Source of the DNA: Mastigocoleus testarum BC008
Lineage (GTDB): Bacteria > Cyanobacteriota > Cyanobacteriia > Cyanobacteriales > Nostocaceae
Reading direction: 5' to 3'
DNA: 64,000 bases
Assembly (NCBI RefSeq): GCF_001456025.1
Contig: NZ_LMTZ01000096.1
Span: 138,191 to 202,190 of the forward strand
In this document: one piece after another, positions 55,233 through 63,875 of the stretch
How positions within the stretch are numbered: position 1 is the first letter of the stretch
Layout of the letters: every line of letters starts with the position of its first letter
Program-made: the position numbers and the translations under genes
The notes under the pieces: model-generated
Database searches by the model: none
What the model was told of the DNA's origin: nothing
Seen by the model: the letters and a program-made list of their open reading frames with translations, nothing else

Positions 55233-56915
55233 ATGGCAAGACTTTGGAAAATTGCTGTTAGCTTATTGAGTATATTATCTATTTCACAACTCAAAGTTAC
55301 TCCCGTAAGAGCAGCGGAAAAGGTCGTGTTACGTTTTGGACCTTTTACAGAATCTATCTCTTTGATTGAACTACAAAGTATTGCAAATCAGGGAGAAGTA
55401 CCTAAAAATTTTAAAATTTATACCAAAAAGTTGTCATCAGAAGAAGGTCGTTTATTTGTTGAAGCTTTAAAAACCAAAATACCAATAAATGTAGTTGCTG
55501 CTAGTAAATTACTGAATACACGCATTGGTACAACAATCCTCAAAGATCTCAATGCAGTTATTCGTCGTAAAGATAAAGCAGGAGTCCAAGCAATTAGAGC
55601 TGGTGCGGTATTAGGAGCTACAGCACCAGAAGGATTTTCCATACTGAACTTTATTGCAGCTTATCCGAGCAAGCGCTTAGAAATTGATTTGCTACAAGCT
55701 TTTAAGTTTACTCAAAAGCTGAATTTGGCATTTTGGCGCACTCAGGAGTTTATGATTGCAATTTCTCCTCGACTCAAAGCTAAAAATCCACGACTTTCTT
55801 TTCCCTTTGACCCTTCTCAAAAAGGTAACGATCAAGTTCAAATCTTGGAGTTAAAGCTTACAGACCAAAAGCGAAATCGCAACATCCCAGTTGATATCTA
55901 CCAGGGGACAAGGGTAAATACTGAAAAACCTTTAATAGTATTTAGCCATGGTTTGGGTTCAGTTCGAACAGAGTTAACTTACTTAGCAAAACATTTAGCA
56001 TCTCATGGTTATGTAGTCGCAGCATTAGAACATCCCGGTAGCAACGAAGCGAATACTAACTCAGCAATTCAAGGTCAAAACCGCATCATTCAACCCAAAG
56101 AATTTCTGGAACGTCCCCGAGATATTAGTTTTGTGCTTGATGAGTTAACCAAGTTAAATAAACGACCGGTAAATCAACAACTAATAAATAAGCAATTAAA
56201 CCAAACTGTAAATCAAAACCCATTCCAAGGTCGATTTGCAACGAATAAAGTAATGGTACTGGGATATTCCTTTGGTGGTGGAACAGCATTAGCGATCGCC
56301 GGGGGAGAGTTACAGTTAGAAAAACTTAAGGAACGCTGTCAAGAGAAATTGACTACATTAAGTTTGGGTGAAGGAATTCAATGTGTAGCTCAAGAACTAC
56401 CCAAAAACCGCTATCAACTGCACGACGAACGAGTAAAAAGTGTAATTGCTCTCAATCCTATAAGTTCTCTAATTTTTGGTGGTACTGGTTTGTCAAAAAT
56501 TAAAGTCCCAACTTTAGTATTAGCAGCTTCTGCAGATAAAACAACTCCTGCTTTAACAGAGCAAATTGCTAGTTTTACTGAAATCCCGACTCCAAAGTGG
56601 TTAGTTGGAATTATTGGAGGTACCCATTTAAGTCTGAAAGATCCCAGTACTACGATGGACCAAAATCGAAAACCGATTACTGCTTTATCCGGTGGAGAAG
56701 TAGTCGGGGAACAAGCTAAGGATATTCGCAAGTATTTTCAAGCGATCGCTTTAGCTTTTGCTTTCCAACTTACCCCAGAAGCTGAACAATACAAACTTTT
56801 CCTGACTTCCGACTACGCCCATTTTGCTTCAACTAAAGCTTTTCCTTTTCGATTAATTACAGAAATCCCATCGGATGCAAAGGGAATTATCAAGAATTTT
56901 GTTGAGAAACAATGA
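55233..56915 (+). CDS. Secreted DUF1400 alpha/beta hydrolase
   Basis: A signal peptide (WKIAVSLLSILSISQLKVTP, cleaved after VRA) is followed by the DUF1400 domain (VVLRFGPFTESISLIELQSI) found in cyanobacteria. A hydrolase domain follows with VFSHGLGSVRTELTYLAKHL, nucleophile GYSFGGGTALA and a late GGTHLSLKD His. The substrate is unknown; related proteins are annotated as lipase or dienelactone hydrolase-like. It has 560 residues. Confidence 0.88.
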   Translation: MARLWKIAVSLLSILSISQLKVTPVRAAEKVVLRFGPFTESISLIELQSIANQGEVPKNFKIYTKKLSSEEGRLFVEALKTKIPINVVAASKLLNTRIGTTILKDLNAVIRRKDKAGVQAIRAGAVLGATAPEGFSILNFIAAYPSKRLEIDLLQAFKFTQKLNLAFWRTQEFMIAISPRLKAKNPRLSFPFDPSQKGNDQVQILELKLTDQKRNRNIPVDIYQGTRVNTEKPLIVFSHGLGSVRTELTYLAKHLASHGYVVAALEHPGSNEANTNSAIQGQNRIIQPKEFLERPRDISFVLDELTKLNKRPVNQQLINKQLNQTVNQNPFQGRFATNKVMVLGYSFGGGTALAIAGGELQLEKLKERCQEKLTTLSLGEGIQCVAQELPKNRYQLHDERVKSVIALNPISSLIFGGTGLSKIKVPTLVLAASADKTTPALTEQIASFTEIPTPKWLVGIIGGTHLSLKDPSTTMDQNRKPITALSGGEVVGEQAKDIRKYFQAIALAFAFQLTPEAEQYKLFLTSDYAHFASTKAFPFRLITEIPSDAKGIIKNFVEKQ

Positions 56916-57327
56916 CCGACTTCGTCGGAAGGAAGAAGGAAGACGGAAGAGGGAAGATGTCAATAAGCGCGTTTTCCATAAACGCAGTGCTGGCGTAGCC
57001 AAAAAATCTTCCATCAAGCATTGCTGACGCAACGCTACGCTAACCGACCCCGAAAGGATGCAAGCCCCGTCCTTCCAGGACCCAGAAGGTTAGAGCCTAC
57101 GGCGTCGGCGAAGCCTCTGACTAACGTCACGCTATAGCTTCGCTACCTACGGATCCGCTAAGGGAGGAGTACAAGCAACTTCGGCAACATAAAACCTTCT
57201 TCCTTCTTCCCTCTTCCCTCTTCCTTCGCTGTGACAACTTAATCCAAAAATTTTAAGAACTAGGTATGTAATTACCTTATTGAAGTCATCAATTTTTATA
57301 CCAAAAAGACTTAGTAGTCAATATATG
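56916..57327. repeat. Repeat-rich spacer with inverted GAAGGAA-type tracts
   Basis: A purine tract (gaaggaagaaggaagacgg, from 56927) and a pyrimidine tract (cttcttccttcttccctct, to about 57228) are mutually complementary and flank about 230 bases. The DNA between is a GC-rich mosaic (tgacgcaacgctacgctaac, tctgactaacgtcacgc). There is no gene. The whole has the look of a non-autonomous repeat or its debris. Confidence 0.5.
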
Positions 57328-57356
57328 TTGACTAATTGTAATATTTGACTTATGAT
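57328..57356 (+). promoter_or_regulatory. Sigma-70-type promoter with no gene after it
   Basis: TTGACT (57328-57333) and TATGAT (57351-57356) have an ideal 17-base spacer. Confidence 0.55.
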
Positions 57357-57362
57357 TATTTA

Positions 57363-57540
57363 CATAAGTTAACAAGGTCATGGCAAAATAACAAATGCTC
57401 TAAGATTCTTTTCAGGAAACTATGAGCTATGTATGTCAGTGACAGTTAACAACAAAAAATTAGATTTTGGCATCGGTATCTCCCATCGACATTTGGATTC
57501 CTCAATGTCCCCCGGCTATTTAGTCGGGGATTTTCATTTG
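57363..57540 (+). ncRNA. Candidate small RNA of about 175 nt
   Basis: The segment starts just after a near-consensus promoter and ends in a strong terminator. There CCCCGGCT (57510-57517) pairs with AGTCGGGG (57522-57529) over four bases, followed by ATTTTCATTT. No frame of useful length lies within (for example ATG-GCA-AAA-stop). It does not match a small RNA family that I recognise. Confidence 0.5.
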
Positions 57541-57858
57541 TGGAGTTTCATATTTAGGGTTGAGTGTAAATGTGACTAAAAATAACAATAAGCCCAAAAT
57601 TAATCAAAGAAGCATATTCTTATTGGTCTTTATTTTCTATGTTTATTCAACGCTAAATAAACAATTAAAAGGCGTAAATCTTAATTTATCCGCTGATTTT
57701 GGGCTAATCTAGAAATTAGAGTGAGTATATAAACGGAAATAAAACAACCTATTTTGTTATTAAGTGCAAATATTTATCGTCCTTGTCAGTAATTCTGCAA
57801 TCAAGGAAACAAACCCTGCTCAGATAGAGTCACACAAATCATCAATGACAAATAAAAA
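57541..57858. other. AT-rich spacer
   Basis: Nothing recognisable lies between the candidate small RNA and the nuclease gene. Confidence 0.4.
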
Positions 57859-58671
57859 ATGTTGTCATCTTCAACTCAGTTAATTAGACTTTCCCAGGGA
57901 CAACTAAATGTCTTAGAGCGTTGTCCTCGACAGTTTCAACATACTTATTTAGAACAACTTTTTTCGCCAGCAGATCCGGACACTGAAGCAAGACAAACTT
58001 TGGGAAGTCGCTTTCACTTACTGATGCAACAGCGAGAAATCGGTTTACCGATAGATAAATTTGTCAAAGCAGATAGCCAACTAGAAGCTTGGATGAATGC
58101 TTTTGCAAAGGATGCACCAGAGATTTTAACTAACACTAATAGTCGATTTTTCCGAGATAGCGAACATTATCGTAGTTTGCAAGTTCAAAATTATGTACTT
58201 ACAGCAATTTACGATTTATTAATTGCAGACGAGCAACAAGCACAAATTATTGACTGGAAAACCTATCGTAAACCACCTAATAAGCGTAGTCTGCAATCAA
58301 ACTGGCAAACCAGACTTTACTTGTATATCCTGGCAGAAACCAGCGATTATCTCCCAGAAAATATATCTATGACTTACTGGTTTTTCCAAGGAGAAGGTAA
58401 GCTGCGAAGTATCAGGATTGATTACAACACAGTTCGGCACCAACAAACTACAAAAAAATTAACTAGATTACTATCGCGCTTGAGCAAATGGCTGGAAAAA
58501 TATCAGCAAGGCGAAGCATTTCCCCAGGTTTCAGAAGGACAACGTAAAGTTTGCGAAAAATGTCAGTACGCTCACCGTTGCGAGCGCGATTCTGTTATTG
58601 AAACAGAGGAATTAAAAGCAGTAGATAAAACTTTAGCCAATCTCGCCACAATTCAAGAAGTATGTTTTTGA
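57859..58671 (+). CDS. PD-(D/E)XK-family nuclease with putative Fe-S cluster
   Basis: The 270-residue RecB/Cas4-like nuclease has the core IIDWKTYRKP (catalytic Asp and Lys), followed by the Q-x-Y-type helix NWQTRLYLYILAE. Cys22 in ERCPRQFQ and three Cys in CEKCQYAHRC make the four-Cys layout of AddB/Cas4-type iron-sulfur nucleases. No cas genes or CRISPR array are nearby. The stop codon lies at the edge of a transposon-end sequence, so the last residues may differ from relatives. Confidence 0.82.
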   Translation: MLSSSTQLIRLSQGQLNVLERCPRQFQHTYLEQLFSPADPDTEARQTLGSRFHLLMQQREIGLPIDKFVKADSQLEAWMNAFAKDAPEILTNTNSRFFRDSEHYRSLQVQNYVLTAIYDLLIADEQQAQIIDWKTYRKPPNKRSLQSNWQTRLYLYILAETSDYLPENISMTYWFFQGEGKLRSIRIDYNTVRHQQTTKKLTRLLSRLSKWLEKYQQGEAFPQVSEGQRKVCEKCQYAHRCERDSVIETEELKAVDKTLANLATIQEVCF

Positions 58672-58683
58672 CACTCTGTTAAC

Positions 58684-60477
58684 CTAAGCCGGAAGGTCAC
58701 CCTTCCGACTCGGCTTCAAAACCGGACTTGATACTTTCGCATCATCCGGCTCCTCTCCAAGTTGACCCTTGCCATGAGTACTAAGCTTAGTAGAAAGATT
58801 TCCTGTACCACCATGTATCTGGTCGTGACAATGTAGGTGAACAGCTGTTAGATTTTTCAATCGGTTGTCCCTGTGATTACCATTCAAGTGATGGATTTCT
58901 ATTAGGTCTTCCGGATGAAAATGTAGTCCACATTCGGCGCATTTCCCATGAAGTTTCTTAATGGTTATGGTCACCTTTTTAGAAATTCCGGGGTATTCAC
59001 CTTTACGCTTGCTCCAATAAGTCCAGTTTCCATCAAAGGGTGATGCTTCACCTTTGACTTTAATGTGTCGAGTAATTTTTGTGTTGGAGTGTTTGGGTAG
59101 AATAAGTTCATTACCAAAAGTCCAATTATTGTGTTTTTGGATGTGCCAATATTTTCTGGCAATCCATTTACCCGATTTTTTGGGATGTCTGAACTTTGCC
59201 CATCCTAGAAATAATTTCCAAAATAATTTATGGTCTAGCTGTGAGAATATTTCCTTACTACATACACGGGAGTAGTAATTACACCAGCCAGTTATTATTG
59301 GAATAAGTTGTGAAATTAATTCATCTTGAGTAGCACTGCGGCATTGAGTAATTTTCTTTGCCAAATTGCGATAATGAATTTTCACTTTATCTTTGGATGG
59401 TCTGACGATGGTTTTAAAACCTGTTTTGACTCCATTGTTTCTTCCACAATTGTTTTTTCCAACTGGGTAAGAACGAATGTTGAATCCGAGGAAGTCAAAT
59501 CCTGGTTCACAGTTACTTTCAGTTTTGTTGAGAGTGTGAGTGATTCGGGTCTTGCTAGGTTTTAATTCTAGGTCTAACTGTGCTAGCCATTGGGAAGCTA
59601 TTTCCTTACATCTTTCTAAGGCTTGTTTATTGGGGTGCAAAATCACAAAATCGTCGGCATACCTTATGACTTGGGGTTTCCACAGATGCCATTTGCCGTC
59701 GATTTTCATCTTGGCAGGAAATGCATTAGATATTGTGGTTTCTAAACCATGAAGTGCAATATTCGCCAATAAAGGCGAAATACATCCGCCTTGCGGCGTT
59801 CCCTCTTCTGTAGGAAAGAGATTTCCTTGGTCTACTACTCCAGATTTAAGCCAGTTACGAATAACTCGTTCAAATGTGGGAAATGTGTTTAGCTTCTCAA
59901 GTAACTTTTGGTGATTGATTTTATCAAAACATTTTGCAATATCTGCGTCTAAAACATATTTGGCTTTTTTACAGATTGCTGTAAAAATTGCTTCGATAGC
60001 ATCTTGACAAGAACGACCGGGGCGAAAGCCAAAAGAACGGGGTTCAAACTTAGCTTCCCATTCTGGTTCTAAAGCCAGTTTTAGGAGCGTTTGAGTTGCC
60101 CTATCTTTCATGACTGGAATTCCTAAGGGACGTTTTTCCTCTTTGCCGGGTTTAGGTATCCAAACCCGTCTGGTGGGAAAACCACTGGATTTGATTTCCA
60201 GTTCTTTAACCATTTTTAACCGTTTCTTGGCAGTGAGTGATTTCACTCCATCTACTCCGGCTGTCTTCTTCCCTTGGTTTTCTTGAGTCACTCGCCTAAC
60301 CGCAAGACACTTTGCATACCAGGATTTCGCCAGAAGTCTTTGCAAGCGGTGGACTTTTTTAATATTTCCACTCAGTGAAGCTTGATAGATTCTTTTTTGG
60401 AGTTTGAATACTTTAACCTGAATTTTCTTCCAGGGTAAATTCTTCCATTCATACCTAATCGTTAGCGATTGGCACAT
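58684..60477 (-). CDS. ltrA: Group II intron reverse transcriptase/maturase with HNH domain
   Basis: The 597-residue intron-encoded protein has an RT domain (GVDGVKSLTAKKRLKMV, FGFRPGRSCQDAIEAI, EEGTPQGGCISPLLANI, and YADD at residues 273-276). It also has a maturase X domain (WCNYYSRVCSKEIFSQLDH) and a C-terminal HNH endonuclease (CAECGLHFHPEDLIEIHH, later HLHCHDQIHG). All look intact, so the intron may be mobile. The last 20-odd codons are the ribozyme domains V and VI read as protein. Confidence 0.95.
   Translation of the reverse strand: MCQSLTIRYEWKNLPWKKIQVKVFKLQKRIYQASLSGNIKKVHRLQRLLAKSWYAKCLAVRRVTQENQGKKTAGVDGVKSLTAKKRLKMVKELEIKSSGFPTRRVWIPKPGKEEKRPLGIPVMKDRATQTLLKLALEPEWEAKFEPRSFGFRPGRSCQDAIEAIFTAICKKAKYVLDADIAKCFDKINHQKLLEKLNTFPTFERVIRNWLKSGVVDQGNLFPTEEGTPQGGCISPLLANIALHGLETTISNAFPAKMKIDGKWHLWKPQVIRYADDFVILHPNKQALERCKEIASQWLAQLDLELKPSKTRITHTLNKTESNCEPGFDFLGFNIRSYPVGKNNCGRNNGVKTGFKTIVRPSKDKVKIHYRNLAKKITQCRSATQDELISQLIPIITGWCNYYSRVCSKEIFSQLDHKLFWKLFLGWAKFRHPKKSGKWIARKYWHIQKHNNWTFGNELILPKHSNTKITRHIKVKGEASPFDGNWTYWSKRKGEYPGISKKVTITIKKLHGKCAECGLHFHPEDLIEIHHLNGNHRDNRLKNLTAVHLHCHDQIHGGTGNLSTKLSTHGKGQLGEEPDDAKVSSPVLKPSRKGDLPA
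58720..58752 (-). ncRNA. Group II intron domain V
   Basis: On the minus strand GAGCCGGATGATGCGAAAGT leads to the closing AAGTCCGGTT, the 33-34-base catalytic hairpin with AGC triad and GAAA loop. It lies entirely within the maturase reading frame. Confidence 0.88.
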
Positions 60478-61089
60478 GACATTTAGCTCTAATCATTGAC
60501 TCTATCTTTCAACTTGCAGTGATTACGTCGGCTTATCCTTGAAATTACTCAAGGCATTTGCTTCTTAATCAATCCTTTCCTCTAATTGCATCCGGTTGAT
60601 ACCTACTCAAAATAATCGACCGTTGTTTTGAGAGCAAAGTAGAGGGTTATCCCGTTCCTGTTATTCATTTGACGTTGATGTTAGGATGCCACTATCCACC
60701 GGATTATGCGATGAGGGTGAATGTTGTTACGACCGTTATAGGCAACCTCGGATAATCTCTACCATTTTGGTCTGGCTTATCAGTCTCATTTAGCCAGTTG
60801 TCTTTTACGACGGATTGATGTGACTTTGCTTGCGCTATCCGTGACCAACTTTGTTAGATGGAGTTCTGGACGAGACTTCCAGTTACCGTCATTTATCCCC
60901 GCTTCATCCGTTTGATAATCAGTCGCTCAGATGGGGGATACACTGTTATCTTGTCACCACAAGAGGTAGGAATTACACCTACATGAATAACAAGTTGTCA
61001 AGGTACAGATGGAATGTAAAACATTCCTTGTGTACGAATTGCCACCAATTCTTGAGTATTATTGCTCATTTCTGGCGAACGGGTCGCAC

Positions 61090-61187
61090 CCGGTCTAAAG
61101 ACACGGAGATTCTCGATTCAACGAGTCCACTTAGATTAGACCCCTTGCGGTATCCAAGCCAGAGGTGGTTCTCTCCTCAAGCGTTAA
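61090..61187 (-). mobile_element. IS200/IS605-type right-end remnant (omega-RNA-like)
   Basis: On the minus strand AACCACCTCTGGCTTGGATA and then TGAATCGAG, CTCCGTGTCTTTAGACCGG resemble the 3' end of IS605/TnpB elements. Its hairpin closes only across the group II intron (AGAGTGTCAA at 58668-58677). It continues beyond the IS4-type element at 63112 (ACTACCGAGGG). No tnpA or tnpB frame is visible, so this is a non-autonomous or decayed copy. Confidence 0.55.
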
Positions 61188-61319
61188 CTTTCCGAGTGCC
61201 AGCCCTTTCAACGCGAACAAATGAACCAATAAATCAGATGTTGAAAACTGCTCCCAGTATAGGTTATTGGTGACTAATTGAATGTATCCTTGACAATATC
61301 AAGATCAAGGTGGTTAAAA

Positions 61320-62813
61320 ATGCTATCCTCCGTTTTTGAGCAGTTTGGCAAAGAAAGTCCTGTAACCGTGATGGCACAAGTTTTAATGTCACGTATATTT
61401 GCTCCAGAACGAATAGATAGCTTATTTACAAAATATGCAACAGTTCAATATCAACAAGACTTATTATTTTCAAGTCAAGTAGATTTAATGAGTTTAGTTG
61501 TATGTGGAATTCAAAAATCAGTTCATTCAGCTTACAAGGCAAAAGCTGTGGACTTAAGTGTAAGTACAACAGCATTATATAAAAAGCTTTGTGGTATTGA
61601 GTTAGGTGTAAGTCAAGGATTATTGAGAGAAACAGCTAGAGATTTAATTGAGTTAGTTCAATTAATGGGTGGAGAACAAGCAAGTTTATTGCCAGGTTAT
61701 CGATTAAAAATAGTGGATGGTACATGTCTTGCAGGTACTGACCATCGATTAAATGCAATTAGAAATTTTGCAGCGTCAGCACTACCAGGTAAAGCAATAG
61801 TAGTGCTAGAACAATGTTCAAAATTAGTAACAGATATTTTTCCCATTGAAGATGGTCATTCCCAAGAACGTTCATTGTTTGACTCGGTGCTTGAGCAAGT
61901 TAAATCACAAGATTTATGGTGTGGAGACAGGAATTTTTGTACAGCCAAGTTTTTATTTACAATCAAGGAGAAAAAAGCATTTTTTGTTATAAGGCAACAT
62001 GGAGGCTTAGGATTTCGAGAACTAAGCGAATTAAAGCATTTGGGGTCAACACAAACGGGAGAGCTATTTGAACAGAAAGTAGAATTTTCCTATGATGGGA
62101 AAACTATAGAAGTTAGACGAGTAGTTCTAAAGTTATTTGTAGCAACGCGGGATAAAGAGTGGGAAATAGCTATTTTGACTAACTTACCATATGCTGTACC
62201 AGCAAATAAAATTACTCAAATATATCGCAATCGCTGGAGTTTAGAAAATCTTTTTCAAACAGTAACTGAAAATTTTAATGGTGAAATCCAGACTTTAGCA
62301 TACCCAAAAGCTGCTTTATTTTCGTTTTCAATGGCCTTAGTTACATATAATATACTTGCAACTTTAAGAGGAGCCTTAGGAAGTGTACATGGAGTTGATA
62401 AAATAGAAGCTGGTTTATCAGATTTCTACTTAGGGCCTTCCAATAAATAAAATCTCCAACCGTCGCCTTTCTCCGAATGGAGAAAGGCGCAGCAGTCATT
62501 GGTTTTACCCAACATACCTTTAATACGGTTGGAGATTTTATTATTTGGTTCTCCCTTAGTTGATGAAATTCAAGGTACATATCGGGGGATGATGATTGCG
62601 ATTCCATCGACCGAGTGGGAGCCACTTGTAACATTTTCTCTTGAACAAATAGCACAACTTCTACAACAACTAGCCTATAGTGTTAAACTCAAACGTTTTC
62701 TAAAGGCAAAAAGAGGACCAAAGAAACCGCGACCACCTTTAATTGTTGACAGTAAACATCGCCATGTTTCAACCGCGCGCCTTTTAAATAATTATCATAA
62801 AAATAAACAATAA
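61320..62813 (+). pseudogene. IS4-family DDE transposase, disrupted by a MITE
   Basis: The acidic residues are visible in IVDGTCLAGTD, WCGDRNFCTAKFLF and the YRNRWSLENLF (YREK-type) motif. The frame runs into a stop at 62448-62450 just after entering the MITE at 62433. It resumes in the same frame after 62558 (DEIQGTYRGMMIAIPSTEWE) and ends at 62813. Removing 62433-62558 rejoins DFYL to VDEIQG exactly. The start is probably ATG at 61320; a TTG at 61278 is also in frame. The N-terminal fragment may still be made. Confidence 0.9.
62433..62555. mobile_element. 123-bp MITE with TTA target duplication
   Basis: The ends form imperfect inverted repeats of about 32 bases sharing AAATCTCCAACCGT, beginning GGG and ending CCC. 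TTA is duplicated on both sides (62430-62432, 62556-62558). Inside, CGCCTTTCTCC pairs with GGAGAAAGGCG over GAAT. The 3-base TTA duplication fits the TNA preference of some IS5-family groups, so such an IS may have moved it. Confidence 0.88.
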
Positions 62814-63111
62814 TTTGAGTGATAAACCACAATATATATTAAGCAGCAAGCTGGCTATTTATTAATCACTGAAATAGCTTTTAATCTCATGTTCATTTTT
62901 TGATAAATATCACACTTTTAGCTTATTCATTACCATTTTTTCATGAGGTGAACCTTCTCTTGATGGATATGCTAAATATATCCGCAAATCTCAACATTTT
63001 ACACAGAAAAAAATCGCTAAAAAACAAATTTTTTTCGTGATTCCCAGCTTGACCTATCAAAAATAACTAACAGTTCATTTGTTCGCGTTGAAAGGGCTGC
63101 TTTCCGAGTGC

Positions 63112-63875
63112 CCCTCGGTAGTTGGATTACTCCAAAAATTTGTTTTACTTAAATTCTGTGTCGTCTAGATTCCATGAAGATTTTACCTATTCCTGGACAG
63201 AAACTAGAACTATGGAATAGAACCCCATATCTTCAATTGTCAAGGTACAGATTGCCGTTAGGCAGTTGGGTTTTTATACAGGTTGATTACCGTTCCTGTT
63301 TAAGTAATTATATCATTTCATGGCAGGATAAATCCTGCAATCAGCTTTAGTCTAACCACTCACTGAGCCGCGCTTAGCAGCGAACGTGAACATCCCTGGT
63401 TTAAAAACACAGGGTTTTCAGCATCTTTTTCATAAGAAATATTTATTCATTGCTAATTGCACAATGACTTTTGAGTAAATATTTCCTAAGTATTGGATAT
63501 CAATAATCTTAACTTTATATTAGCTGAAGTATTTATTAATTTATACCTGTTGAGTTCTATATTAAATCACCAAGAATATAATGCTGATTTTCAGAATATT
63601 AATAACAAACTAAGAAAAATCTTACACAAGAAAGTCATTCTAACTATTATTTTTTTGAATTGAGTAACCTGATAACGACCTTGCTCAAAAAATAAATTGC
63701 AAAGCAAAAATGAAATAAAATTAATACTATATGTCTAATGATATGATTTGAATAGTTGAAAAATCAACTAACTTATCAGGGTGATGTTGAGATTGACAAG
63801 TGTCTAATTACTCATTCAAGTATCTACTTAGTAATAATAGTAAGATCTGAACCTTATCAAATCAATATTCTTAGC
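63112..63875. other. Remnant-containing spacer before the response regulator
   Basis: 63112 to about 63135 continues the IS605-type end. 63237-63252 repeats a 16-base string of the intron (at 60995-61010), and 63290-63300 an 11-base string (60653-60663). CCCTG/CAGGG with TTTT near 63395-63418 is terminator-like. After 63430 the sequence is AT-rich without a gene and should contain the promoter of the next gene. Confidence 0.5.

Larger units (their letters stand above)
58678..61089 (-). mobile_element. Complete group II intron with maturase ORF
   Basis: On the minus strand the intron starts GTGCGACCCGTTCGCC (61089 downward) and ends in GGTTAAC (58678). Domain V is at 58720-58752, domain VI at about 58684-58717, and the reverse-transcriptase ORF in between. 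The 2412-base length is usual. Removing it joins CTCCGTGTCTTTAGACCGG to AGAGTGTCAA, restoring a hairpin of an IS200/IS605-type right end, which supports the boundaries. Confidence 0.88.
61200..63099 (+). mobile_element. IS4-family insertion sequence, 1900 bp, with precise ends
   Basis: The 27-base terminal inverted repeats are exact: 61200-61226 (CAGCCCTTTCAACGCGAAC...) and 63073-63099. The 12-base target duplication CTTTCCGAGTGC flanks it at 61188-61199 and 63100-63111. The element carries one DDE transposase, interrupted by a MITE of 123 bases. Without the MITE and its duplication the element is 1774 bases. Family call rests on the transposase Y-x2-R-x3-E motif and the duplication length. 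Confidence 0.92.

Noticed and set aside
60851..61273. 140-codon plus-strand ORF
   Set aside because: It lies antisense to the structured 5' part of the group II intron and crosses the intron, the IS605 remnant and the IS end; no protein features.
61188..63111. IS element inserted inside the group II intron
   Set aside because: The intron 5' end (GTGCG) is at 61089, about 100 bases away from the IS insertion site, so the two insertions are adjacent, not nested in each other.
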